Origin: SG8-40 sp963792855
Lineage (GTDB): Bacteria > Pseudomonadota > Gammaproteobacteria > Burkholderiales > Eutrophovitaceae
Assembly: GCA_963792855.1 (NCBI GenBank)
Contig: CAWBXZ010000009.1
Coordinates: 124,001 to 188,000 of the forward strand
Direction: 5' to 3'
DNA length: 64,000 bases
How positions within the stretch are numbered: position 1 is the first letter of the stretch; each line of letters opens with the position of its first letter. This document shows positions 12,001 to 21,257 of the stretch, piece by piece. A model generated the notes under the pieces. The model saw only the letters and a list, made by a program, of their open reading frames with translations, did no database searches and was not told where the DNA came from. The translations under genes were made by a program, and so were the position numbers.

Positions 12001-14922
12001 CGAGTAGACTTCAAATACGGCATCCGCGGCAGGCTGACCAATCGCTGCCGCCGTTTCGGCCATTTCAGTGGCACCGGCGTCCAGGATTGCGGTTCGTGCC
12101 GCCGTATAACCATCGACCGCCTCGGGCTCGGAGAATGTGACCGTCCACATCGTCTTGCCCGGGGATGATGTCTGGTCCTTATTGACGGTAAAGTCACTGC
12201 GCCCAAGATGCTCGATGAGCGCGTCTCTCAGGCTTTGTTCGTCCTGCGAGTTGATCGAGGATTTTTCGCTCCTGGCTCTTGCCCGTTTCGTCACGGAAAG
12301 TGACGGAACTGGCATTTGCCGCGTTCCGCCATTGCCGAAGTACAGCACGCCTTCGAGACTGCCGACGGTGAACTTCCACTTCTCCTGGACCGGCAGTTGT
12401 TTATCCTGCCGCCGCGGTCAGGTTCTTGACGTTGCTGGCATCGAACACGGGTCGCTGATCACTACGTCCTGTGACGTCAGATTAACAAGGACCGGATCTC
12501 CAAACGAGGAATAGTCCAACCCGCTCCAATTGTCGGCGGCACCTCCTGCAAGAGCACCAAGCAAAATACCGTCTTTGGAGAAAATGAACTGGTTATTTCC
12601 CTTTCCGGCGACCAGATCATGCACCCGGTCAGCGGTGATGGTGTGACCGCCGTCGAGTTTCCCAAGAATGCCGTATGCGTCCGTCTGTGCTTGCGAAACG
12701 GTTACCTTGCCATTGGCACCGATTTCGTAGATGAGGTCGGTAGTGACTGCCGACAGATCGAGATGCACGACCGCATTCGCGTCTCCGGCCACAATACGGT
12801 AGTCGGCGAGCCAGTTGTACGTTGACTCGAACCTGAACGTATTGACGCCTTTTCCCGTCCTGATCTGTTCGATGTGTGAGACCGGTTGCTTGAACAGCGC
12901 GCCCTTGTCTTGAACGACCGGCTTGCCGTCCGGATCGGTGCCGGTGACGAATCCGAGGTTAACCTGCACCAGATCGGATTTGTTGCTGTCCATGCCGGCA
13001 CCGCTAACGACGGCTGACATGTTGACTGTCTGGCCAGCCCCGTTGATCGCCTCGAATTGCGAGAAGTCGAGAACGTCGCGCTCCCCGCCCGCTTTCTCTT
13101 CAACAACCGTATCCTGGTTGGCACCGATGTCCAAGTTGTCGCGCCCACCGAAATCGTCAAGCGAATACCGGTATGTGTCGTTATCGGAACCACCCTTGAG
13201 TTCATCCTCACCCAGGCCGCCTATCAGCAGGTCGTTACCGGCGCCGCCATCCAGAATGTCATTGCCGCCGCCACCGCTGAGTTCGTCCTTGTCCTCCTGC
13301 CCGTACAGTTTGTCTTCCCCGGCGTTGCCGGTCAGCTTGTCTTCCTGCTTTCCGCCGGTGAGTTCGTTGTCCTTGTCATCTCCGACAAGCTCATCTCCGG
13401 TTGAGAAACCCAGAAACGAACTTCCTGGTCCGCCGACGATGTCCTGGATGTTCTTGACCCCGCCCCCGGGCATGATGGATGTGTGATAAAGCAGATAGCC
13501 TTCGCTTCCGACCTGGTCGGTCAGATCAAAGTTCGTCCAGGTGCCGTAGGCACTCGCGTCAATCTTGTTCCTGCCGTCACCGCCGTCAATCCAGCCGGTA
13601 AATTTGGCGCCCTTTTCCAATACAAAGGTGTCGTTACCCTCTCCGCCGCGGATGTTCGAAATACCGAATACGGTCAGCAGTGTTGTATCGCCGTTCTGCA
13701 CGACCACTTCGTTATCGAAGCCCGAGGTTTTCCTGATCGTGACGGTCAGATTGCCCTGATCGTAAGCCCCAAGGTCCAGCGTGTTGTTACCACTGGTAGA
13801 TGCCTTGACGATCTCGATGTTGTCAACCGTACCGATTGTCTTGCCGTCGACGTTATAGACACCCGCGATCATCTGCCCACCGAACTTGATGACGTCGATC
13901 GCGCCGTTCGACTTGAGCTTGATGCCGATATCGGTGTCCTTCATGCCGGTGGCGCTGAAGTCAAGCGTGTCCGAACCGGCGCCACCGTCGACCCGCGTTT
14001 CCAAGGCTGCCCATTGCGCGAGAAACTTGACTTCGTCGTCGCCGCCCCTGGTGTCGATGTCGATAATGTCGTTAGTGGTGAACGTCTTCTGCCCGGCGGG
14101 CGCCGCGATCGTTCCCGGGTCGGTGCTGGTCGCCGGCTGAACGGTGACCAGATTGGAATTGCCATCACCATCGACGATGACATTGACCAGAAGCCCACCG
14201 AAGTCGGGAGCCAGTGTGGCCGATTCAATAGAGCCCGCGTGCACTTCCAGATCCCAGTCACCACCCAGAACCGACGCGCCGGTCAGATCATTTGACGCGG
14301 CAACGTCTGCACCCGTCAATGCTGCCAAACCATCGATGAATGCGAGGCCCGCTGCGCTGGCGCCAACGTCGCAGCCGTAAAGCAGGATGTCGGCGTCACT
14401 GGAAAGCGCTTCGCTCCAGGTTGCCAGTTGCGCCGCATAGGCCTGCAGTGCATCCGCATTGAACTGCGTATTGCCAATCCGCAAGCTCGCATCCGAGCCA
14501 TGGGAAAGAACGTGGACCGCGCCCAGATTCTGTTCGCCGCGCAACGCGTCGGTAATTTGTTGGATGCCGTCGCTGTTCTCATCGAGCACGACGACGCGCG
14601 TATTGCCGCTGGTGTCGTCAGGTAATCCCGTCAGCAAGGTCTCGTATTCGCGTACGCCGGAATCGACGAAAACGATCTGCCTTCCCGATAAAGCCAGATT
14701 GTCCGCACTCAAAAGCGCCGTAGAAGTCGCTGCGGTTGCTTCCGCATCGGATCGCGTGTTCTGCAGCAATCCGAGTTCGGCGACCGGAGTGAGATCGGCA
14801 GAGAGCAACATTCGCGCTTCCATCGCTTCGAACAACGCCTTGCGCCGGAAACGGCAGGCGTGATTCGGACTTGCGACGCGAGAACACTCGGCGTGCCAGG
14901 GTACGGCCATTAAAGGGCGCAT
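1..14922 (-). CDS. Giant LEPR-XLL / DUF4347 / RTX extracellular protein, 3' end beyond window, frameshifted
   Basis: The gene reads leftward and is still open at base 1, so at least about 4,970 codons are present and the C-terminus is missing. Near residue 30 there is a LEPR-XLL-like motif (FEAMEARMLLSAD), followed by a DUF4347 domain (roughly residues 60-225). Five blocks of nonapeptide calcium-binding RTX repeats (GGxGxDxLxG type) are separated by long beta-rich, acidic, low-cysteine segments. A zincin motif lies in the middle. Such proteins are typically exported by type I secretion and act outside the cell as adhesins or matrix proteins; that role is inferred, and no secretion genes are in the window. 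The frame moves by one base near 8884-8888 (a G run lacking one G) and returns near 3855-3900. A compensating pair lies near 12448 and 12405-12415 and creates an in-frame TGA at 12418. Protein character continues across all sites, so I read one gene. The ATG at 14922 was chosen because it is in frame with the LEPR-like motif; another ATG at 14926 is in a different frame. Confidence 0.85.
580..950 (-). repeat. RTX repeat block 5 (longest)
   Basis: More than a dozen GGxGxDxLxG units are read on the reverse strand, for example HGGAGDDLLTGETGEDQLYG at 661-720. The block ends in a DTANW motif. It lies about 500 codons C-terminal of a segment with SxNG/AxAGSS low-complexity linkers. Confidence 0.85.
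6696..6728 (-). other. Zincin active-site motif HExxHxxGxxD inside the giant protein
   Basis: The reverse strand encodes HEFGHALGLAD, the extended zinc-binding motif of metzincin-type metallopeptidases: two His on the helix plus a third ligand after the Gly turn. Eight to ten residues later comes GVLM, which could supply the Met-turn. The glutamate expected to be catalytic is present. That this segment is an active protease is inference; it could also be a degenerate domain used structurally. Confidence 0.7.
7860..8140 (-). repeat. RTX repeat block 4
   Basis: This run of about nine units includes GFDGNDVIDG, GGYGNDILSG and GGAGTDTYRPG. It is just N-terminal, in protein order, to the segment carrying the metalloprotease motif. 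Confidence 0.85.
10628..10785 (-). repeat. RTX repeat block 3
   Basis: Reverse-strand translation gives units such as GGDGKDIIVG, GGDDDDELVG and GGDGDDTISV. They match the GGxGxDxUx calcium-binding consensus. Confidence 0.85.
11078..11170 (-). repeat. RTX repeat block 2 (short)
   Basis: There are about three units on the reverse strand, including GGADVLIG and GGEGDDVLFADG. This is a short roll between beta modules of the giant protein. Confidence 0.75.
13165..13400 (-). repeat. RTX calcium-binding repeat block 1 of giant protein
   Basis: The reverse-strand translation shows successive units such as GGGGNDILDGGAGNDLLIGG, about nine residues each. They follow the DUF4347 region and end at a DTYRY motif typical of the edge of RTX beta-rolls. 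Confidence 0.85.
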
Positions 14923-14930
14923 TCATAACG

Positions 14931-16055
14931 CATTAATCCTTGGTGATAACGACAGCGGACAAGATGGCCCGCGAAGCGGCGCATGCATGGGTAATGCGCA
15001 AGCCAGACGACCGGGCCGGAGCATCACGGAGGGAACATTCGGGAGGAAAACAAAAGAAAAAACACGCAGAACAACCAGAGGTCGCGCGCACGGGGCCAAC
15101 GGGCGGCCCTCGCCACGCGAGACCGGCAAAGTAACCCGGCTACTGATATGACGCTGGCTCAAGCAACGAAGCAACATTGCAAGCATGGCTTCGCCTCCCC
15201 CTTCCAGTTCTTGTCAGTGCGTCACATTGACCCGTATACAAATCAGAGGCGACGACACCAGAGTTGTTGTTTATTGTTTGTATCCGGCTTCACTCGTAAC
15301 CAGGCCAATCCTGATGGCTCGTCACAAGCAATGCCAGCATGCAAATACGCTCGGTCGACGACCTTCAAGACGTCCGAGGGAGCACTCCTTTTGCCGGAGC
15401 GTAACGGCATAGCGCTGTCAGGGCAATCCATTATTGCGGCCCTATCCAGCGAAAGGTTCCGCGAACCCGCACCAATTACTTGAACAAGGACCGCGATCTG
15501 TTTGTTTAAAAGTTATTTTTTTATCGAGTCGCCAGATGCTGCGACTAGATATTTTTCCCGGCGGAACGCAACGCTTGGGTTTATTACCGCAATCTGAAGA
15601 AACAGCGGCACCAATAAAAAAATTGCAGAGGAAGGAAGGCAGACGATGCAGAACGAGGCCAAGCCGGATGGCGGATCGATCGCACCGCGGGCGTCGGCGG
15701 GGCACAGGATAAGACCCCAGCTCAACGGATCAATCGCAGTGAAATCGTGGTGAGCGCCCGGCTGTCGACCCGACCGCGAATGCATGCGGCTCAACCCGGC
15801 GGCAGGCTCCGGAACCGGGTTGGCGCACCGGCCGGGTTAGCCAACGCGGGTTTGCGCGATAAGGCTTACATGCTTGCGCTGAACCGGTCGCGATGAACGA
15901 CCGGTGTTCGATTCTTGTACGCCACCGCCTTGTTGCCGGAATGGTTCGACGCGGTCGGGATATGTCGCATTGACTGCAAGTGCAGTTGAAGCAGACCAAA
16001 TTCGTCCGACCTGGCGAGATCAGACACCTGTTTCGGAGCCAGCGTTCGCGCCTTG
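14931..16055. other. Long gene-poor region upstream of the giant gene
   Basis: No convincing protein gene is seen. On the minus strand an 87-codon frame (15186 to 14923) begins 8 bases after a purine-rich GGAAGGGGGAGG. Its TGA directly precedes the ATG of the giant gene, so it could be a translated leader; its Arg/Pro-rich composition argues against a folded protein. An AT-rich stretch with a short AGTCG/CGACT hairpin lies near 15530-15560. I found no recognised riboswitch or RNA. Confidence 0.5.
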
Positions 16056-16649
16056 TCACGATTGACTGATCATCAGACCTTCGATTGACGCTTTTTCGTT
16101 GTCATTCGGTTTGGTGTCCAGCCGCAGCGGTTCGAGCAAATCGAATTCGGCAAGCTTGCTGCAGAACGCCCGGGTGCGCTGAAACTCAATTCGATATTGC
16201 TCGAGCAATCTGAACATTCGATCGAGACTGGGGGCCGGTCTCTTGTCCCCGGTAAAAAGGCGCTCGCCACGACCTTCGGTGTTGAAATGCGAGAACGATT
16301 CGTCTACACACAAAGCAAAGCTTTCGCCGTCTTCGGAAAGGGAGTACATGAACGGATAGCGCCGCACAAATGCCGGCACGTACGCTGCGCGCCAGCCGCC
16401 GGTTGGCGTGAGATAAACGTTCTCGTCACGGCGCAACCCCAGTATCACGCAGGGCATCACGCCGGCGTGCGTGCGGTTGAAAGCGATGCAATATTCGGAC
16501 GCCGCATTGAAGAACTCGACCGTCATCAACGGCACCGAGTTGGCAATTGCACACCACCCGAAATCATTTGTAACTTCGAGCGACCAATCTCCATGGCGTT
16601 CAGCGCTGACCGGAACAGCCATTTCATGGATCAACAATTGCGTATCCAT
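16056..16649 (-). CDS. SapC family protein
   Basis: The 197-residue product matches the SapC family (PF07277). It has the family NSVPL motif around residues 37-41, then a PCVILGLR segment, a WRAAYVPAFVRRYPF core near residues 86-100, a CVDES segment, and the late QRTRAFCSKLAEFDLLEPL region. SapC proteins were named for an association with surface-layer or peptide-resistance loci, but their biochemical activity is not established. The protein is shorter than many homologues (about 240 residues) because it lacks a long tail. The ATG at 16649 follows a strong G-rich ribosome site (GGAAGGGGGGGAT). It lies on the same strand as the giant RTX gene and about 1.1 kb upstream of it, but the gap argues against a tight operon. 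Confidence 0.85.
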   Translation of the reverse strand: MDTQLLIHEMAVPVSAERHGDWSLEVTNDFGWCAIANSVPLMTVEFFNAASEYCIAFNRTHAGVMPCVILGLRRDENVYLTPTGGWRAAYVPAFVRRYPFMYSLSEDGESFALCVDESFSHFNTEGRGERLFTGDKRPAPSLDRMFRLLEQYRIEFQRTRAFCSKLAEFDLLEPLRLDTKPNDNEKASIEGLMISQS

Positions 16650-17409
16650 ATCCCCCCCTTCCAGGCATCAAACTCAGGTTCTCGAGCCGTTGTTCTTCAT
16701 GTGCCCCCCGGACGCGACCGCACGAGAAGTCGTTTCGGGTGCGCTGCAACATCGGACTGTTGGTGGCCTTTTTCACTACTGCAACATCCCTCACTGCCTC
16801 AGAGGCGGCGAGGATGCGACGTGTGGAACTCATCCGGCTGCAACTTCGTAACAGTGGATTGGCGCAAGAATCAAACCATCGCCGACAGCAAGCAAACCGA
16901 ATTAAAGTGATCTCTAAGAAACGGTTGCCAACAAACGCTTTTATCGAAACAGTGTCCTGCATGAACACGCAAGAACAAACGCGCGCCAAAGCCTGAATTG
17001 ACTCGGCACGTTGGAAACATGGCGGGAGAGCGATCCGCTGACATCGGGAATGACGAAACGATGACGCCTGGCCGACCATCGGAACCGGGCGTCCATTACC
17101 TCCTTTTTCAGATCCGGTCCGCACGGTGATTCGTGCCGATCAAGCGGCATGACACGGTATCGTATGGTGCGTCGCGTCATACCCCGGAGCGTGACACGAT
17201 GCGTACACCGACGCGGTCGTTCGGCAACCGATTGCGGGGCAAGTGCGGAGTTCATCGACAGGGTGGGCAATTAGCTGAGAAGCACACGCACCGCAGGGGG
17301 AACCTGTTACACAGCAACCTTCTGGAATGCTCCATTTAAAGAAACAAGCACAAAGATTTCGGAGTGACTGGTTGACAAATTGCCAATGTTCCCCGGCCTC
17401 GACGTAGAT
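16650..17409. other. Intergenic region, no gene recognised
   Basis: About 760 bases lie between mnmC and the SapC gene. Open frames here have skewed composition (for example a Cys/Arg-rich frame at 16624-17124, minus strand) and no recognisable domain. No RNA gene or clear terminator was seen. Confidence 0.5.
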
Positions 17410-19212
17410 CTATTCTTTGTCTTCGTTCACACGCGAGCAGAAGCGATCAGGCGACAACCGCGCCAACACTGTCTGCTCGAGTGGTACCGGCGCATTTGCA
17501 ATCTGTGATGCCAGCACCTCACCAACCAGTGGCGACCAGCTAAAGCCGCGCGAGCCCATTGCGACGCAACAAAACAGGTTCTTGTCGATGCGGCCGATAA
17601 CCGGAAGACGATCACGGCTGACACAGCGCACGCCGACCCAACCCGTTTCAACATGAATGCGCGCTTCATCAATCACTTGCGGCAGTATGCGTGCCGCACG
17701 TCGCCGGTTCGCCGCGTGGTCTTTCTCTTTCACCCGGCGATCCGGGCACGATTCGTCGAAGGTCGCGCCGATGTAATGCCGTCCCTGAATTTCCGGCGTG
17801 ACATAGCCGTCGCGACAAACGGGCAATTGCAGCGGCACCAGCGGCCTGATCGCCGTCACCTGCCCCCGCGCCGCCCGCAGCCACGACGTGCTGGCCGGGA
17901 CAAGCGCCTTTGCAGCCGCGCCGTTCGCAAGAACCACCGCACTGGCGCTTTCGATGACACGATCGTTGGCGCCGATAATTTGAACGAGCCCAGCATCTGT
18001 ATCGATTCTTTGTACGTCGACTTCTCCCTTGAATCTGACCGATGAAGAGGCATGATCAAACAGGGCGGCACACAAAGACGGACCATTAACAAACCCGGCG
18101 CCGGGAAACCACACGCCTTGCTCACTAACCGAAACACCGGCCCGAACGCTGGCCTGCCGCGAGTCAACCATGCAGGCGAGCTCCGGGGGATACGCGAACC
18201 GCTCAAATGCACGAGCCAGTTTTTCCAGATGCGCCGGATCGCGCGCCAATTGCAGCACGCCGGTTTCATTCCAGGCGAATCCGGTTTGCTGTTTCAACTG
18301 ACGATATAGCCGCACCGCGTACAGAAAGGCTGCCCAACCAAAGCTGCTGCGCGCACCTTCATCGAGCGTTATGAATGGTCGAATGACCGCTGCCGGATTG
18401 CCCGACCCACCAGCGCCAATGGATTTCTCGCGATCGAGCAGAACGACCGCAATACCGCGCCGGGCCAAAGCAAAAGCGCATGACGTCCCGGCGATTCCGG
18501 CGCCGATAACCACGACTTTTTCCGGAACCGGCCGCGGATTCGAGGGCCCGCGCCGGCTTGCGATCAGCATCTCACGCTTTCGCGCGTAACCGATCCGCTT
18601 TTCCACAATGAAACCCGCACCCTCGAGACCTCGCCGCACCGCACCTGCAACACTGTAGGTTGCACCCGTTGCTCCTGGCGCCGCAAGGCGGGCAATTTGC
18701 CGGAACAATACCTCTGACCACATGTCGGGATTACGCGAAGGCGCAAACCCGTCGAAAAAGAAAGCGTCGGCACGCGCATCCAGTTCGCTCAGCATCTGCT
18801 CGGCATCGCCGAACAACAAGGTCAACGTTACGCGGCCGTGATCGAAATGCAGACGGTGAAATCCGCCGACGAGCGGTGGATAGGCGGCAAGCAGACTTTC
18901 GGAAAGCGGCGCAAGCTGCGGCCATTGGCCCAACACCTGTACAAGGTCATCATGACGGAACGGATGTTTCTCGACCGAGACGAAATCGAGACGGCAATCG
19001 GCGCCGCTCTCCCGCAAGGCGTTCCAGGTCAGAAGGAAGTTCAGACCGCAGCCAAACCCGGTCTCGACGATCGTGAAGCTTGCGTTGCCTTTCCAGCGCC
19101 GCCCGAGATCATTTCCCTCAAGGAAGACATGTCGGGACTCGGCTATTGCTCCTTCAACCGAATGATAGATGTCGCCGAAGCGCGGTGAATAAAGCGCACC
19201 GTCGCGGAACAC
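17410..19212 (-). CDS. mnmC: Bifunctional tRNA wobble-uridine modification enzyme MnmC (MnmD methyltransferase + FAD oxidoreductase)
   Basis: MnmC carries out the last two steps of mnm5s2U34 synthesis in tRNA. The FAD-dependent C-terminal half removes the carboxymethyl group, and the N-terminal half methylates with SAM. The N-terminal domain (residues 1-230) shows the SAM site ETGFGCGLNFLLTW and the FFFDGFAPSRNPDMW motif near residues 150-165. The C-terminal domain opens with the dinucleotide-binding VVIGAGIAGTSCAFALARRG near 233 and continues to a family-like C-terminus with KNLFCCVAMGSRGFSWSPL. Length is 600 against about 668 in E. coli. The start is GTG at 19212; an in-frame stop lies 39 bases upstream, so the protein appears to lack about 10 N-terminal residues relative to E. 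coli. The gene is single and divergent from the TAXI gene. Confidence 0.95.
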   Translation of the reverse strand: MFRDGALYSPRFGDIYHSVEGAIAESRHVFLEGNDLGRRWKGNASFTIVETGFGCGLNFLLTWNALRESGADCRLDFVSVEKHPFRHDDLVQVLGQWPQLAPLSESLLAAYPPLVGGFHRLHFDHGRVTLTLLFGDAEQMLSELDARADAFFFDGFAPSRNPDMWSEVLFRQIARLAAPGATGATYSVAGAVRRGLEGAGFIVEKRIGYARKREMLIASRRGPSNPRPVPEKVVVIGAGIAGTSCAFALARRGIAVVLLDREKSIGAGGSGNPAAVIRPFITLDEGARSSFGWAAFLYAVRLYRQLKQQTGFAWNETGVLQLARDPAHLEKLARAFERFAYPPELACMVDSRQASVRAGVSVSEQGVWFPGAGFVNGPSLCAALFDHASSSVRFKGEVDVQRIDTDAGLVQIIGANDRVIESASAVVLANGAAAKALVPASTSWLRAARGQVTAIRPLVPLQLPVCRDGYVTPEIQGRHYIGATFDESCPDRRVKEKDHAANRRRAARILPQVIDEARIHVETGWVGVRCVSRDRLPVIGRIDKNLFCCVAMGSRGFSWSPLVGEVLASQIANAPVPLEQTVLARLSPDRFCSRVNEDKE

Positions 19213-19586
19213 GGCAGGCGCGGGAGAGATGGCGAGCGGGTTTGAATCTCATCGGTTATGGCTCGCGGTCCAGGGCCAATCTGCAGGCCGGGAATCCGGC
19301 CGTCAATTCATGTAATCAATTCAGTTTGGCGCAAAAACGTTGCTGCCAGCTTGCGTTTACCTGGCAAGGTATCATGGCCGCGCGGGACTGTCGGCAAAGA
19401 CGTCCTTCGAATTCGAAGCGGTTTTGGCTTTCCCTCCGAACCCTTTGGCACCACCCGCGGCATGTCCGGTGGACGCCTTGTTGCCTGCCTGGACAGCAGT
19501 GCGCCGTTTCGCAAACTCGTTTACGCTGTTCTTGTTCTGATGATCGATAATAATGATTCACTTGAAGCCCGGTTGCTCGATCGCAC
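19213..19586. other. Divergent intergenic region between mnmC and the TAXI gene
   Basis: About 370 bases separate the two divergent starts and presumably hold both promoters. I could not assign -10/-35 elements with confidence, and no gene is apparent. Confidence 0.5.
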
Positions 19587-20942
19587 ATGCCTCGCATTAT
19601 CGGTGACACCCTCGTATCGGCCCGCGACCTGCTTGTCGCAGCGCTACCGTTCATTCTGCTGATTGCGGTACTGCTCACCGGTGCCTACTTCCTGCTCGAT
19701 CCGAATCCGCCAAAACGGCTCGTCATTGCCACCGGCCCGGAGCAAAGTGCGTTCGCCGAGTTCGGAAAACGCTACGCCGCTGAACTCGAAACGTACGGCA
19801 TCGAAGTCGAACTGCGGGCCACGCGCGGCTCGCTTGACAACCTCACGGCCTTACGCGATGCAGACCGTGACATTGACGTCGGGTTCGTACAGGGTGGCTC
19901 CAGCGAGTCCGCGAGAACAGTAGACGAAGACACCAGCGGCGTGCCTCTGGTGTCTCTGGGGAGTCTGTTCTTCGAACCCGTCTGGTTCTTCTATCGCGAA
20001 GCGGCGGCTCGCGACCTGCCGCAACAGGCGCTGGATCACCCGGCACAGTTAACCGGCTGGCGGGTCAATTTCGGCACGCCCGGATCCGGCACGCCCGGGC
20101 TGGTGAGAAAACTGCTGGCCGCGAATGGCATCGATTACGAAAGCCTGCAACCTGGAGAACTGGAATTAACACCTGCTGTGGTGGCACTGCTCGGCGGCGA
20201 ACTCGAAGCGGTCGCCTTTGCGTCGGCACCCGAAGCACCACTGGTTCAGATGCTGCTGCGCACGCCCGGAATCAGGCTGCTCGAATTCCCGCAGGCAGAA
20301 GCCTACTCGCGCCGCTTTCCCTTTCTGAGTCCGGTTACCCTGCCGCGCGGCGTTGTCGACCTCGGGCGTAATGTGCCCGCTCACGACGTGCCCCTGATCG
20401 CACCAATCACTTCACTGGTGGCGCGCAAAGACACTCATCCGGCTTTGGTACAGCTGCTTGTGCAGGCAGCGACCCGAATTCACGGCAGCGCCGGCTGGAT
20501 TTCACGCGCCGCGAGATTTCCGACGGCTGAGCATTCGGAGTTTCCGCTCTCTTCTGAGGCAGAACGTTATTATGTCAACGGCGCACCGCTCCTGCAGCGC
20601 TACCTGCCCTTTTGGCTGGCCAACCTGATTGACCGCATGTGGGTGGTGCTGATCACGATCATTGCGGTCGTGATCCCGTTGTCGCGCATCGTGCCGCCGT
20701 TGTACAAGTTCCGTATCCGGCGCCGGGTTTTCCGCTGGTACCGCCAACTGCGCGACATCGAGGACCGGCTTGCGATCGGCTCCGCGCCCGCCGCCGGCTT
20801 GCTCGAAGATCTTCAAAAACTCGATGACAAGATCGCACACATTGCTGTGCCGCTGTCTTACGCGGAGGAACTCTACAACATGCGTTTGCACATTGCGCTT
20901 GTCCGTCGTCGTCTTCGCCAGGCAATGCAAACAAATCTTTAA
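19587..20942 (+). CDS. TAXI-family TRAP solute-binding protein, membrane-anchored at both ends
   Basis: This 451-residue product has an N-terminal membrane segment (about residues 14-36, LLVAALPFILLIAVLLTGAY). A periplasmic TAXI-type binding domain follows, recognised by LVIATGPEQSAFAEFGKRYA near residue 45, the RGSLDNLTALRD and DVGFVQGGSS strands, and WRVNFGTPGSGTPG near 160. A second membrane helix sits at about 352-372 (MWVVLITIIAVVIPLSRIVP), followed by a basic cytoplasmic helical tail of about 75 residues. TAXI proteins normally hand substrates to a fused TRAP permease, but none is nearby. Family homologues with a C-terminal helix are known as orphans. Substrate is unknown. The gene is monocistronic as far as can be seen. 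Confidence 0.85.
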   Translation: MPRIIGDTLVSARDLLVAALPFILLIAVLLTGAYFLLDPNPPKRLVIATGPEQSAFAEFGKRYAAELETYGIEVELRATRGSLDNLTALRDADRDIDVGFVQGGSSESARTVDEDTSGVPLVSLGSLFFEPVWFFYREAAARDLPQQALDHPAQLTGWRVNFGTPGSGTPGLVRKLLAANGIDYESLQPGELELTPAVVALLGGELEAVAFASAPEAPLVQMLLRTPGIRLLEFPQAEAYSRRFPFLSPVTLPRGVVDLGRNVPAHDVPLIAPITSLVARKDTHPALVQLLVQAATRIHGSAGWISRAARFPTAEHSEFPLSSEAERYYVNGAPLLQRYLPFWLANLIDRMWVVLITIIAVVIPLSRIVPPLYKFRIRRRVFRWYRQLRDIEDRLAIGSAPAAGLLEDLQKLDDKIAHIAVPLSYAEELYNMRLHIALVRRRLRQAMQTNL

Positions 20943-21257
20943 CCGCGTTGTTTCGGGCAGCCCGAACGAAGGCCGTAATCGTATCTCGCCTCTGTGAACG
21001 GAAAACCCTGATACAGATCAGCTCCGTACTGGCGTCATTACATGTGAAATCCCACTTTGCATAAGCATCTTCTTGAATAACGCCACAGTTCACCGATGCC
21101 TGGCCTGGTTTTTTGTCATGACTTCATCCGCGTCGTCACCACACCTCTTCACGGACAGGGTTCGCAACTTGATGAATCCGCTGAATGGACACTACAATCT
21201 CGCGCTGGAATCAAGCAACGGTAACAATGGTCATGCTTGATTCGGAGGAGACACGAC
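20943..21257. other. Intergenic region, nothing recognised
   Basis: About 315 bases lie between the TAXI gene and the acyltransferase gene. The only clear signal is the ribosome site GGAGGAG at 21244-21250 serving the next gene. Confidence 0.5.

Noticed and set aside
15110..15225. c-di-GMP-I riboswitch-like fragments (ACGCA, GGCGAAGCC, GTAGCCGGGTTAC on the minus strand)
   Set aside because: Only scattered consensus pieces match; the GGGCAAACC core and a proper tetraloop/receptor are missing, and I could not build the three-stem fold.
15148..15483. Plus-strand open frame of 111 codons
   Set aside because: No ribosome site, no domain, and composition unlike the coding genes.
15525..15565. Hairpin with flanking T-runs as a terminator
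   Set aside because: The stem is only five base pairs, the T-run is interrupted, and no gene ends nearby.
16624..17124. Minus-strand open frame of 166 codons overlapping the SapC start
   Set aside because: Rich in Cys, Arg and Ser with no domain; it overlaps a well-supported gene start.
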